Shown here: in pieces, positions 52,353-61,162 of the stretch | Layout: every line of letters starts with the position of its first letter | Numbering within the stretch: the first letter of the stretch is position 1 | DNA from: Leptospiraceae bacterium | Lineage (GTDB): Bacteria > Spirochaetota > Leptospiria > Leptospirales > Leptospiraceae | DNA length: 64,000 nucleotides | Assembly (NCBI GenBank): GCA_024233835.1 | Contig: JACKPC010000004.1 | Coordinates: forward strand, 370,001-434,000 | Direction of reading: 5' to 3' | Notes under the pieces: model-generated | What the model saw: the letters and a program-made list of their open reading frames with translations, nothing else | Database searches by the model: none | What the model was told of the DNA's origin: nothing | Position numbers and translations under genes: made by a program

Positions 52353-55300
52353 ATGATGAAACGACTCTTCACCTGTCTTTTTCTATTCACTCTCATCAGC
52401 TTTCCACTCTTTTCCGGGGATAATCAAAGCACAAAGGAAGAAAAGCCCAATACCTTTACCTATAAACCCTTCGAGACCAATGCGAAGGGCATGGCTATCG
52501 TGCCGGCCAAGAAGTTAGGTGTCTGGAACCAGTCGGTTCGGGTGGCACTCGTGGTGGGAGTCAGTGCCTATCCGAGTACCAGCGGGCTATCGAGTCTGAA
52601 GTTTGGTGCCGGTGATTCCAAGCAGATGGCCGAGGTTCTCCGTCAGGTGGGGAAATTCGGCGAAGGGAATATTATAGTTCTCAATGATGATTTAGGACAG
52701 ACCGATGCCTCCCTTAAGCCTACGAAGGAAAATATCCTTCGGGCTTTCAAGACACTCGTAGACAAGAGACCGGAGGTCTTTCTTTTCTACTTTTCCGGTC
52801 ACGGCTTCGAGATAAACAACGAAAACGTAGTGGCTCCCTTAGATGCTCTCATGGGCAAGGCTTCGGATACTCCTCAGAACGTTTTAAACGTAACAAAAGA
52901 AATCATTGAGAAAGCGACCCTGAAAGATGTACGCCAGACTATGGTTTTTTTAGATGCCTGTAGGGAAACTCTTCGAGCCGGCAAGGCCGGTGGGGGGAAG
53001 TCTTTCTCAGCTGACTTCTTGCCAAAGAGTGTGAAGGAAGGACAGGGTGTGGGAGTCCTTGTTGGCACCAATCCCGGTGGCTATTCTTATGAAGACCCGG
53101 ATCTGGGTGGTGGAGTATTTACGCACTTTTTGATTAAGGGTATTTCCGGTGAGGTGCAGAACCGGGGCGGAGAATACGTGACCTTTAATGACCTCAAGAC
53201 CTACGTGGAAGAGAAGATGAAGTTCTATACCCGGAACACGAAAGACCGTCACGAACAGATTCCTTACTTCAAGGGAGATTTGACGGGGGATTTTCTGATT
53301 GCTGTGGGAAGACCCGATAAAACTTTCCGGGTAGTATCGAGAAAGTTTCGGAATTCGGTGGGTCTTGCCATTGATGCCAAGGTTTTACTCGATGGCCAAA
53401 ACCGTATGCAGAGACTTTCTTTTCACAGTATCACCGAGGGAGGCGAGATTCTACCCAATAACCTCGATGGCATCTCCTATATGATTTACGAACACAGCAA
53501 AGATACATTTGTCTCGAAGCAGTTCAATGCGGAAGGTGAATTAGAGTTTGTGCATGGAGTGAAGAAGACCGAAAAAGGCTGGGAAATCAAACGTGTGTAT
53601 CAGGCCGATGAATCCGGTCTGATTCGAAATGCGGTTTTTTCTGAAGATAAAGATAAGCAGAGTGGCATCCTTTACCAGAGATTGGAGTTTGACTTTAACG
53701 GTAACCCCATCCTGAACGAGTACCAGGGAAAATTTATCAAATCTCCCGATGGAGTTTTTATTCCGGGACCCTTAGAAGATAAGGAAGGCATTTCCCGCAT
53801 CGTGCAAAACTTTGATTTATTATCAAATAAGACCTTAGAGGAATACTATAATGCTTCGCGAGAACTAAAGCCCAATAAATTTGGAATCGCCCGCTCAGTC
53901 TATGCCTATGATTCCTACGGCAACCCCCTACTCGTTTCCTATTTGAATGAGAAATCAAGAAGGGCTGAAAATGAATATGGAATTTCTAATATTTCGTATG
54001 TATATGATTATACTATAAACTCTATGGGTATACTCCTACAAAAAGAAAGCTTTGATAAGTCAGAGAAACTAAAGTCCGGAAAAGAAGGGATCTCCAGATT
54101 CGTATACAAGTATAATAAGGCCTGTCTGGAAAAGGAACGAAAACAGAGGGGAGGTTTTGATACTCATTACAAGGAATGGGGATTGGACAGAAAAGATGTA
54201 GGACTTCGTGGAAAAAGAGAGTGTCTCGAATCGGAGGAATATTTTGAAACAGAAGACAAAAGAAGAGCGAGAGATAAAAGAATCGCCAGCCGTAAATATA
54301 GTTATAACCAGGAAGGCTACCTTATCGGGGAAGCCTATGAATCGGTGCTTTCTGAGCCAACACCGGTTCAACAGGGTATCAGTCAGGTAAAATATACCTA
54401 CAACGAAAACTGCCTTCTTCTTACGAAACCTACAGATAAATGTAGCTTCTTAGATACTCCCTGTATGGAAAAGGAAAGAAAAGAAGATACTACCTGTATT
54501 CAAAAGATAGAATATTTCGGAGAACTGAAAGATGCTCCCGCTTCCGACCAGTACGGAGTCGCTGTTTATGAATATGAGTATGATAAGAATTGCTTACTAA
54601 AGGAAAAAAAGCAGAGTTGGAAAAATAACGAAACTTTAACTTCCTGTCGCAAACTGACAAAAGCCCTCTCTGCCGGTGGCAAAGAAACCACTCCTACTAT
54701 CGAACCCTATACCTATACCCAATACGATGAGAGGGGAGATGTAACTCTCAAAGAGTATTACGATAAAGACGGAAAACTAAAAGAGGATGAAAATGGCATC
54801 GCACGCTATGTTTTCCGGTACGATGAGAGGGGAAACTTAACTCTCATCGAGTATTACGATAAAAATGGAAAGCTCAAAGAGGATTGGCGAGGCATTGCAC
54901 GCTTTTTCTACAGGTACAATGAAAGGGGAAAGCAAACTCTCACCGAGTATTACGATAAGGATGGAAAACTAAAGGAGGATGGAGATGGCACCGCAAGCTC
55001 TGTCTACCAATACGATGAGAGGGGAAATAATACTCTTACTGAGTATTATGACAAAGGCGGGAAACTCAAAGGGGATAGTTTCGGCATCGCACGCTATGTC
55101 TACAGATACGATGAAAGGGGTAACAGAACTCTTGAAGAATATTACGATAAAGAGGGAAAGCTGAAGGAAGATAATGATGGAATTGCACGCTATGTTTACA
55201 GGTACGATGAAAGGGGTAACAGAACTCTTGAAGAATCTTACGATAAAGACGGAAAGCTGAAAGAGAAATATGGCATCGCACGCTTTGTCTACAGGTACAA

Positions 55301-56375
55301 TGAAAGAGGAAATAAAACTCTCACCGAGTATTACGATAAGGATGGAAAACTAAAGGAGGATGGAGATGGCATCGCACGCTTTGTCTACCGATACGAAGAG
55401 AAGGGAAATAAAACCCTCGAAGAGTATTACGATAAAGACGGAAAGCTTAAAGAGGATAGGGATGGCATCGCGCGCAAAGTCTACAGGTACAATGAGAAAG
55501 GAAACCTAACTCTCACCGAGTATTACGATAAAGAGGGAAAACTTAAAGAAGATAGTTCTGGCATCGCACGCAAGGTTTACAGGTACGATGAGAAGGGAAA
55601 TAAAACTCTCGAAGAGTATTACGATAAAGAGGGAAAACTTAAAGAAGATAGTGAAGGGATTGCACGCAAAGTCTACGGGTACAATGAGAGGAGATACACG
55701 ACTCTCGAAGAGAATTACGATAAAGACGGAAACCTAAAAGAGAATGAAGATGGCATTGCAGGCTATGTTTACAGGCACGATGAGAGGGGAAGTCTAACTC
55801 TCATCGAGTATTACGATAAAGAGAGAAAGTTGAAGGAAGATAAATATAGTGGCATTGCACGCAAAGTCTACAAATACGATGAGAAGGGAAATAAAACTCT
55901 CGAAGAGAATTATGGTAAAGAGGGAAAGCTGAAAGGGGAACATCGTTATGGTATCGCACGCAAAATATTCCAATATGATGAAAAAGAAATCTTCGAGCTG
56001 TGTTTCAATGAAGAGGAGATAGAAGTTAGTCAAAATGGACGTAACATAGATAAACCAGGTAGGTTCTGGTTTTCTCCTGAGCAAAACTATGTGTTTCAGG
56101 AAAACCTGGAAAAAGCTTTCGAGGAAAGGTGGGTTTCCCGGCCAGAGAGCAAGCACAGAACTGAAGAGGCTCAAGCTGAGGGCAACAGTGAAGATTCAAA
56201 ACAATCTCCCCCGAAAAAGGATAAAGATATGGTCAAGGAAAAGATTGAATACTACGTTGTCACCGGGGGAGAACACCATATCTATTTTGACTACGAATGG
56301 CAGGGCAAGAAACGAAAAGTCGATGTGGTGACAGATAAGTTCTATAGGCCGGTCAAGCTGGTGTTTAGGGATTAG
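52353..56375 (+). CDS. caspase-domain (C14) protein with tandem 32-residue repeats
   Basis: A 1340-residue exported protein. After a signal peptide (about residues 1-21) comes a caspase-like domain (about 62-320) with the catalytic dyad His150 in YFSGHGF and Cys203 in FLDACRE; VRVALVVGVSAYP and GVLVGTNPGGYSYED are further family strands. Next is a region of degenerate repeats (about 420-780), then 13 tandem units (791-1207) of the type YDERGNKTLEEYYDKDGKLKE. The C-terminal part (1210-1340) has a linker and a short domain with HHIYFDYEWQGKKRKVDVV. Bacterial caspases cleave proteins after Arg or Lys; the repeats resemble YD/RHS-type strands. The 3' end is duplicated downstream at 57166. G+C is visibly higher than in the window average. 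Confidence 0.92.
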   Translation: MMKRLFTCLFLFTLISFPLFSGDNQSTKEEKPNTFTYKPFETNAKGMAIVPAKKLGVWNQSVRVALVVGVSAYPSTSGLSSLKFGAGDSKQMAEVLRQVGKFGEGNIIVLNDDLGQTDASLKPTKENILRAFKTLVDKRPEVFLFYFSGHGFEINNENVVAPLDALMGKASDTPQNVLNVTKEIIEKATLKDVRQTMVFLDACRETLRAGKAGGGKSFSADFLPKSVKEGQGVGVLVGTNPGGYSYEDPDLGGGVFTHFLIKGISGEVQNRGGEYVTFNDLKTYVEEKMKFYTRNTKDRHEQIPYFKGDLTGDFLIAVGRPDKTFRVVSRKFRNSVGLAIDAKVLLDGQNRMQRLSFHSITEGGEILPNNLDGISYMIYEHSKDTFVSKQFNAEGELEFVHGVKKTEKGWEIKRVYQADESGLIRNAVFSEDKDKQSGILYQRLEFDFNGNPILNEYQGKFIKSPDGVFIPGPLEDKEGISRIVQNFDLLSNKTLEEYYNASRELKPNKFGIARSVYAYDSYGNPLLVSYLNEKSRRAENEYGISNISYVYDYTINSMGILLQKESFDKSEKLKSGKEGISRFVYKYNKACLEKERKQRGGFDTHYKEWGLDRKDVGLRGKRECLESEEYFETEDKRRARDKRIASRKYSYNQEGYLIGEAYESVLSEPTPVQQGISQVKYTYNENCLLLTKPTDKCSFLDTPCMEKERKEDTTCIQKIEYFGELKDAPASDQYGVAVYEYEYDKNCLLKEKKQSWKNNETLTSCRKLTKALSAGGKETTPTIEPYTYTQYDERGDVTLKEYYDKDGKLKEDENGIARYVFRYDERGNLTLIEYYDKNGKLKEDWRGIARFFYRYNERGKQTLTEYYDKDGKLKEDGDGTASSVYQYDERGNNTLTEYYDKGGKLKGDSFGIARYVYRYDERGNRTLEEYYDKEGKLKEDNDGIARYVYRYDERGNRTLEESYDKDGKLKEKYGIARFVYRYNERGNKTLTEYYDKDGKLKEDGDGIARFVYRYEEKGNKTLEEYYDKDGKLKEDRDGIARKVYRYNEKGNLTLTEYYDKEGKLKEDSSGIARKVYRYDEKGNKTLEEYYDKEGKLKEDSEGIARKVYGYNERRYTTLEENYDKDGNLKENEDGIAGYVYRHDERGSLTLIEYYDKERKLKEDKYSGIARKVYKYDEKGNKTLEENYGKEGKLKGEHRYGIARKIFQYDEKEIFELCFNEEEIEVSQNGRNIDKPGRFWFSPEQNYVFQENLEKAFEERWVSRPESKHRTEEAQAEGNSEDSKQSPPKKDKDMVKEKIEYYVVTGGEHHIYFDYEWQGKKRKVDVVTDKFYRPVKLVFRD
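54723..55973 (+). repeat. 13 tandem 96-bp in-frame repeats
   Basis: Each unit encodes about 32 residues beginning Y(D/N)E(R/K)GN and ending GIAR-VYR. Ten units are exactly 96 bp, one is 93 and two are 99, always multiples of three. Later units are more divergent in DNA than the middle ones, which points to expansion from the centre. Confidence 0.92.
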
Positions 56376-56410
56376 AGGTTGGCTGTTGGCTGTTAGCGGT
56401 TAGCGGTCTG
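56376..56410 (+). repeat. degenerate 7-bp repeats, copy 1
   Basis: Directly after the stop codon, the DNA follows a 7-base period of the type GGTTGGC, TGTTGGC, TGTTAGC, GGTTAGC. The same pattern returns after the duplicated gene end at 57292. Confidence 0.65.
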
Positions 56411-56477
56411 TAATGATACAGAAAAAGGTTTTCGCAATAATAACCAATATTATAGTCTAATGTAAAAAGGATAAAAA

Positions 56478-56678
56478 ATGAGTAATGTACAGGTTTCAAT
56501 TCCGGATAGCATGGATTTTGTTATGGATAATTTCATCAAAGCGGGTATTTTTCCTTCAAAGGAAGAAATGCTTCTTGCTGCTTTATCTAAATTTGTTCAA
56601 AAGAATCAAATAGAATTATTAGATTACTTTGCAAATCAAGATATTGATTGGGCTTTAAAAGAAAAGGAATCGATTTGA
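56478..56678 (+). CDS. antitoxin-like small protein
   Basis: A 66-residue protein upstream of a PIN-domain gene. The N-terminal NVQVSIPDSMDFVMDNFIKAG strand-helix and the PSKEEMLLAALSKFV helix look like a ribbon-helix-helix DNA-binding antitoxin; the C-terminal DYFANQDIDWALKEKESI would contact the toxin. A ribosome site (AAAAGGAT) precedes it. Its stop codon overlaps the toxin start, as in most toxin-antitoxin pairs. Confidence 0.82.
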   Translation: MSNVQVSIPDSMDFVMDNFIKAGIFPSKEEMLLAALSKFVQKNQIELLDYFANQDIDWALKEKESI

Positions 56679-57154
56679 AAATTATCGTAAGTGATTCTGG
56701 CCCCATTATTCACCTGAACGAAGTTAATGCATTGGAAATGATTGTAAATATGGGTGAAATTTTTATTCCACTCGCTGTAGCAAAGGAAGTAGAAAGACAT
56801 AAGGTATCACTGCCTGATGAATTTACAATTATCGAACTGGGTCCTGAAGAGCTGGAAGAATCCAAAAAATACATGACCTATGGAAATATTCATATCGGAG
56901 AATCTGAAGCTATTATTCTTGCGAGGCAATTAAAAGCCGATCTCTTTCTAACAGATGATGCTTCAGCAAGACTTTTTGCAGAAACAAAAGTTCTAAATGC
57001 TAGAGGCTCTCTTGGTGTAGTCTTATGGAACTTAGTTCACAAAAAAATAACTAAAGAAAACGCAAAACAAACATTAATTGGATTGAAACAAAGTTCTTTA
57101 TGGGTATCTGATAAAGTATTTCAACGGGCATTATCTATAATAGATGGATTATAA
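56675..57154 (+). CDS. PIN-domain toxin (DUF3368/VapC-like)
   Basis: Predicted ribonuclease toxin of about 159 residues. PIN acidic residues are Asp7 in IIVSDSGPIIHL, Glu76/Glu78 in IGESEA, and Asp94 and Asp95 in LFLTDDASAR. Start is the TTG at 56675, which overlaps the antitoxin stop and has AAAGGA upstream; the frame itself reaches 56648. RNA target unknown. The pair sits between the caspase gene and a duplicate of its 3' end. Confidence 0.87.
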   Translation: MKIIVSDSGPIIHLNEVNALEMIVNMGEIFIPLAVAKEVERHKVSLPDEFTIIELGPEELEESKKYMTYGNIHIGESEAIILARQLKADLFLTDDASARLFAETKVLNARGSLGVVLWNLVHKKITKENAKQTLIGLKQSSLWVSDKVFQRALSIIDGL

Positions 57155-57165
57155 TTAAGATCTCC

Positions 57166-57291
57166 TACTACGTCGTCACCGGGGGAGAACACCATATCTA
57201 TTTTGACTACGAATGGCAGGGTAAGAAACGAAAGGTCGATGTGGTGACAGACAAGTTCTATAGGCCGGTTAAATTAGTGTTTAGGGATTAG
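57166..57291 (+). pseudogene. duplicate of the caspase gene 3' end
   Basis: 126 bp that match 56250-56375, the last 41 codons and stop of the caspase-repeat gene, with about nine substitutions, mostly at third codon positions. The reading frame is intact, including the stop, but has no start. The offset is 916 bp; the toxin-antitoxin pair fills the interval. Confidence 0.93.
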
Positions 57292-57345
57292 GGGTTAGGG
57301 ATTAGCTGTTGGCTGTTAACGGTCAGCTGTTGGCTAATGCTTCAC
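57292..57345 (+). repeat. degenerate 7-bp repeats, copy 2
   Basis: Follows the duplicated gene end with units such as GGGTTAG, GGATTAG, CTGTTGG, CTGTTAA. Next to it, 'cttcaccttctttatgtac' resembles the terminator region after 52254, indicating further copied DNA. Confidence 0.6.
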
Positions 57346-57381
57346 CTTCTTTATGTACCAAGAGTTACTCGATACTGCATC

Positions 57382-58911
57382 TCAGGCAGCCCTCTCAAAT
57401 ACAGATTCAATTCCCCGGCTAAAATGTAGTGCTTCCAACACATGCTCTTCCCGGATATATTCACTTGCATCCATATCGGCTATCGTACGGCTTAGTTTAC
57501 GAATTTTATTCATTTTACGTATTCCTATCTCCATAGACTTTTCCAAATTCTCCCAGACTCTCAGAGCTTTCTTATCTACAGTGAAATAATCAAGACATTC
57601 TTTTCCACTCATAAGACCGTTAAAAGCCTTTGCTGAATAATTAAAGCGAATGTTTTGAATCTCTTTTGCAGCACAAATTGTCTGAAAAATCTCAGCCAAA
57701 TCGACTTCTACTTTCTTACCGGTTGCTGCTGTATAACTCATCTCAACCTGCAAATCTATCCTGTCTAAAAAAGGGCCTGAAAAACGAGATAGATACCTCT
57801 GAATTCTTGTTGCCGAACAAAGACAATTTTTCTCATTATTTCCAAAATAACCACAGGGACAGGGATTACTGGCAGCAATCAGCATAAAAGATGCAGGATA
57901 CGTATAGTGTCCGTTTACACGGCTTATAGTTACCTTTCCTTCCTCTAAAGGTTCTCTGAGTGCCTGTAAAACTCCGGGGCTGAACTCTCCTAATTCATCC
58001 AGAAATAAAATTCCATTATGGGCAAGACTTACCTCTCCCATGCGTATGTCTCTTCCTCCTCCTACCATGGAGATGTCAGAGGCCGTGTGATGAGGGCTTC
58101 GAAAGGGTCGAGTAAATTCAAAAGCACTTTCCTTCGACATCAGTTCCATTTTAGACTTCACCCGTAATAGATCTAAAAACTCAGCTTCGTTCAGGGGGGG
58201 CTGCAATTCAGAGGACAATCTGGCCAGCATAGTTTTCCCGGTACCCGGACTTCCCAAAAAAAGAATATGGTGCTTTCCCGAAAGAGCAATACTCAAAGCC
58301 CGAAGTCCCAAAAGTTGCTTTTCAAATAAGAAAAATTTTCCCGGCTTTCGCTCTTCTTGCCTTGGTGTATAGTCAATGACATAGCTCTCTTTTTGTTTTG
58401 TAAAAATTTTTTCAAGCTCTAAAATATGAGAAATTGGAAATATATTAATATCTTTAACAAAGGAGGCCTCTAACTTATTTTCCTCAGGAATCACAACATT
58501 TTTTATTATGCTATCTTTGAGGTTTATCAAGATATTTATCAATCCTTTCATGGGACGAATACTTCCATCCAGACCCAGTTCCCCTAAAAATAAATATTCT
58601 TCCAGATTAATACTGACCTCGACAAATTTCCCCGCAACTAAAATTCCGGCACAAATCGGTAAATCAAACCAACTTCCCTCCTTTCGAACACCGGCAGGAG
58701 AAAGATTCACCAGTATCCGTTGCATAGGAAATTCAAATCCACTATTTTCCATCGCTACCCGGATTCTATCCGTAGATTCTTTAATACAGGTTGCTGCAAG
58801 TCCTATAATTGTAAACGTAGGAATCCCACGACGAATATTAACCTCCACCCCGGTTATTGCAGAGTGTATACCCTCGAGATTTGCACTAAATAAGTAAGTA
58901 TTCATTTCCAT
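57382..58911 (-). CDS. comM: YifB/ComM family Mg-chelatase-like AAA+ ATPase
   Basis: Helicase-like hexameric ATPase that helps branch migration during natural transformation. 509 residues: N-terminal Lon-protease-like domain (GVEVNIRRGIPTFTIIGLA, RILVNLSPAGVRKEGSWFDL), AAA+ core with Walker A FLGSPGTGKTMLAR, Walker B ILFLDELGEF, the RPFRSPHHTAS segment, and a Cys-containing zinc-type motif PCPCGYFGNNEKNCLC. C-terminal helices as in the family. ATG 58911 has AGGAG upstream. Its leader is shared with the Rpn gene. Confidence 0.95.
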   Translation of the reverse strand: MEMNTYLFSANLEGIHSAITGVEVNIRRGIPTFTIIGLAATCIKESTDRIRVAMENSGFEFPMQRILVNLSPAGVRKEGSWFDLPICAGILVAGKFVEVSINLEEYLFLGELGLDGSIRPMKGLINILINLKDSIIKNVVIPEENKLEASFVKDINIFPISHILELEKIFTKQKESYVIDYTPRQEERKPGKFFLFEKQLLGLRALSIALSGKHHILFLGSPGTGKTMLARLSSELQPPLNEAEFLDLLRVKSKMELMSKESAFEFTRPFRSPHHTASDISMVGGGRDIRMGEVSLAHNGILFLDELGEFSPGVLQALREPLEEGKVTISRVNGHYTYPASFMLIAASNPCPCGYFGNNEKNCLCSATRIQRYLSRFSGPFLDRIDLQVEMSYTAATGKKVEVDLAEIFQTICAAKEIQNIRFNYSAKAFNGLMSGKECLDYFTVDKKALRVWENLEKSMEIGIRKMNKIRKLSRTIADMDASEYIREEHVLEALHFSRGIESVFERAA

Positions 58912-58914
58912 TAG

Positions 58915-58962
58915 CTCCTACTATATAAGGTTTGAAAAATGCAACTTGGAACAAAAATTTTT
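58915..58962 (-). promoter_or_regulatory. leader shared with the Rpn gene, copy 2
   Basis: Matches 11204-11251 with only a few changes and one or two small indels, ending at the AGGAG ribosome site. The two genes it serves are unrelated. Confidence 0.6.
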
Positions 58963-59100
58963 ATATTTTTTTAAAGAGGAAGTGGATATTCGGGATAATT
59001 ATTACGATTTTTTTATAAGTCCTCCCTTTTTTCTCTGACACTCCAGGGGGCCGTCTAAATTTTAAAAGGATAAGGTTTTTGTATCTTTTTTTCTTGCATA

Positions 59101-59123
59101 AATAATGCTTAGTAAGCATTATT
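59101..59123. promoter_or_regulatory. perfect 11-bp palindrome
   Basis: AATAATGCTTA (59101-59111), one G, then TAAGCATTATT (59113-59123). It abuts a ribosome site (AGGAA) and the short frame that starts at 59134, so it could be an operator or a hairpin controlling it. Confidence 0.55.
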
Positions 59124-59133
59124 AGGAAATATA

Positions 59134-59178
59134 ATGGATTTTGCCTTTGTGAATAGAAAAGAAGAATCATTAGTATGA
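59134..59178 (+). pseudogene. truncated gene start, possibly an AAA-type ATPase
   Basis: ATG with AGGA upstream gives MDFAFVNRKEESLV and then TGA. The FVNRKEE-L pattern is that of the N-terminus of archaeal-type ATPases, but only 14 residues remain, so the family call is weak. Confidence 0.3.
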
Positions 59179-59690
59179 AGTGACTTACTCAGCAATTCAA
59201 AAACAATGACCTATCAGGAATATTATAAAAAGTTAATCTACTGCTTCACGTAGCTTCTTAAAGCCAACGATTAAATATCTATAAATTGCAGGATTTAATA
59301 AGCTCATATTCGTTTTCATTTTTTAAATTTCTTTTTTGAGTGAGAAAATATCTGTTCCTCGCTCATACTGCCGTCCTTTTCAGGTTTAAAAACCTCACTC
59401 ATTTCATTGAAAGCTTGAGCAGAACGATATTTTTCCAATTCACTTTGCTTACTCTTTAACAAGTATAATTTTATCTAAATTATTGAAAAAGTTCCAGGCC
59501 TTCTGGACAAAATACAGGAATGCCAAAATCACACTAATAAAAAAAGTAATTTACGGAAAAACCAATCAGGTTATTTTATAATCAGGTAGTATCCGCTCAA
59601 AAAATCAGGGAGAAATTTCCTTGACTACCGATTTAAACCGGTAGTCAGTAGAGTGTCCCGGAAAAATTGAGTGAATACATCAGGTATTAA
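59179..59690. other. gap before the PAS kinase gene
   Basis: Over 500 bases with no convincing complete gene. A minus-strand frame of 48 codons at 59316-59462 (TTG start, no ribosome site) reads SELEKYRSAQAFNEMSEVF and ends in a Lys-rich tail; it may be the C-terminal remnant of a lost gene. Otherwise AT-rich DNA with an inverted repeat near 59623. Confidence 0.4.
59623..59646. promoter_or_regulatory. inverted repeat upstream of the PAS kinase
   Basis: GACTACCG (59623-59630) and its complement CGGTAGTC (59639-59646) enclose an 8-base AT-rich centre, 46 bases before the kinase ATG. The left arm overlaps a TTGACT hexamer. It resembles a repressor operator. Confidence 0.5.
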
Positions 59691-59691
59691 A

Positions 59692-61161
59692 ATGGAAAGT
59701 GTAATAAACCTCGAACTGGCCAAAATTGCCAGCCTTACCCATAATGCAGTCGTGATTACCGATAAAAATAGAAAGATCCGATGGGTAAATACAGGTTTCA
59801 CAAGGCTCAGCGGTTATAGCCTCGAAGAAGTCTACGGAAAAACTCCTAAAGAGTTTTTACACGGTCCTCAAACCGATGATACTTTATTATACCACATTCA
59901 CCAAAAATTGGCAAAAGGTGAAGGTGTAGAAAATATTGAACTTTTAAACTATACCAAAAACAAACAGCCCTATTGGATAAACCTGGAGATAAAACCCATC
60001 TTTAATGAAAATAAAGAAATCTACCAGTACATGGCTATAATCATCGATATAACCAATCAAAAAAATACCTTAAATGCAGTAAGTGCATATAAAAAGGCCC
60101 TGGAACAATCAGCCATCGTTTTTTATTCAGATATAGAGGGTTTTATTACAGAAGCCAATGAAAAATACTTCTCCTACTTCGGACTTCCCAACTTGAAAAA
60201 ATGCAATTTTCGTTGTAAGTCTCTCTGGGAAGAAAAATCAGAAAGACCCGTCTATGATTCCATGCTTCCGATTCTAATGAAAGGAAATGTATGGAAAAAT
60301 AAAATCCAAGTTTTTACATCCAAAGAAGAAGAGTGTTGGTGGGATATTACAATTATTCCATTTTTAGATGATGAGCTAAAACCCTTTCAATTTCTCCATA
60401 TCTGCTTTGATATAAGTCTTCAACAGAAATTTAACAGAGAGCAAGAAAAAGCCTTTCGAAAAGAAAAGGAACTTAGTGAACTCAAGTCCAGCTTTATCAC
60501 CACGGTTTCACATGAATTTCGCACTCCCCTGACTGTCATACAAAGTAGTATTGAATTAATAAATGATATGGTAGTCACAAAAACAGAAGAAGATAAACAG
60601 ATATATGCAAACCTCCAATCCAAAATTAAAACAGCGCTAACGCGTATGGAAAATCTTTTGGATGATATTGGCTTTTTAGGAGACATCAAAGATAGTAATA
60701 TAAAATTTAATCCTCAGAAAATAAATTTCCCGGCTTACATACATAATATATTAAATAAATACTATAAAACTCATCCATTGGGAAGTAAAATTCAACTACA
60801 GGTCAAAAATGGAATTCCCCAAATAAGTATAGACCCATTTTTATTCAGCCATATTGTCATTAATTTACTTAATAACGCCATAAAATACACATCCTCAGGA
60901 AAACCTCCGGAGATCATCATTGAAGAAAGAAATAATAAATTGATTTTCATAATCCAGGACTATGGAATCGGCATTCCCGAAGACGAAATAAAAAAAATAT
61001 TTGATAATTTTTACAGAGCAAAAAATTCTAATCAGTATAGTGGTAATGGTATAGGTCTTTCGATCGTCAAAGAAATGGTGCGATTACATAACGGGAAAAT
61101 TACCTGTAAGTCTAAACTCGGGGATGGTAGTTTATTTATTATTAAGCTACCGATAAAATAA
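59692..61161 (+). CDS. PAS-domain sensor histidine kinase
   Basis: A soluble kinase of 489 residues from ATG 59692 (AGGT upstream; GTG 59671 is also in frame). PAS 1 (about 10-125: NAVVITDKNRKIRWVN, EFLHGPQTDD, IIIDITNQK) resembles the LOV group but lacks the flavin-binding Cys. PAS 2 (about 130-255) is divergent. HisKA has His in TVSHEFRTPLTVIQ; the catalytic part has LLNNAIKYTSS, QDYGIGIPEDE and GNGIGLSIVKEM. The downstream double-receiver gene, one base after the stop, is its likely partner. Confidence 0.94.
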   Translation: MESVINLELAKIASLTHNAVVITDKNRKIRWVNTGFTRLSGYSLEEVYGKTPKEFLHGPQTDDTLLYHIHQKLAKGEGVENIELLNYTKNKQPYWINLEIKPIFNENKEIYQYMAIIIDITNQKNTLNAVSAYKKALEQSAIVFYSDIEGFITEANEKYFSYFGLPNLKKCNFRCKSLWEEKSERPVYDSMLPILMKGNVWKNKIQVFTSKEEECWWDITIIPFLDDELKPFQFLHICFDISLQQKFNREQEKAFRKEKELSELKSSFITTVSHEFRTPLTVIQSSIELINDMVVTKTEEDKQIYANLQSKIKTALTRMENLLDDIGFLGDIKDSNIKFNPQKINFPAYIHNILNKYYKTHPLGSKIQLQVKNGIPQISIDPFLFSHIVINLLNNAIKYTSSGKPPEIIIEERNNKLIFIIQDYGIGIPEDEIKKIFDNFYRAKNSNQYSGNGIGLSIVKEMVRLHNGKITCKSKLGDGSLFIIKLPIK

Positions 61162-61162
61162 T

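Noticed and set aside
54723..55973. Regularly spaced repeats resembling a CRISPR array
   Set aside because: The whole 96-bp unit is repeated and keeps one open frame; there are no unique spacers and no cas genes.
59692..60070. LOV photoreceptor in the PAS kinase
   Set aside because: The motif position has EFLHGPQTD without the flavin-linking Cys.
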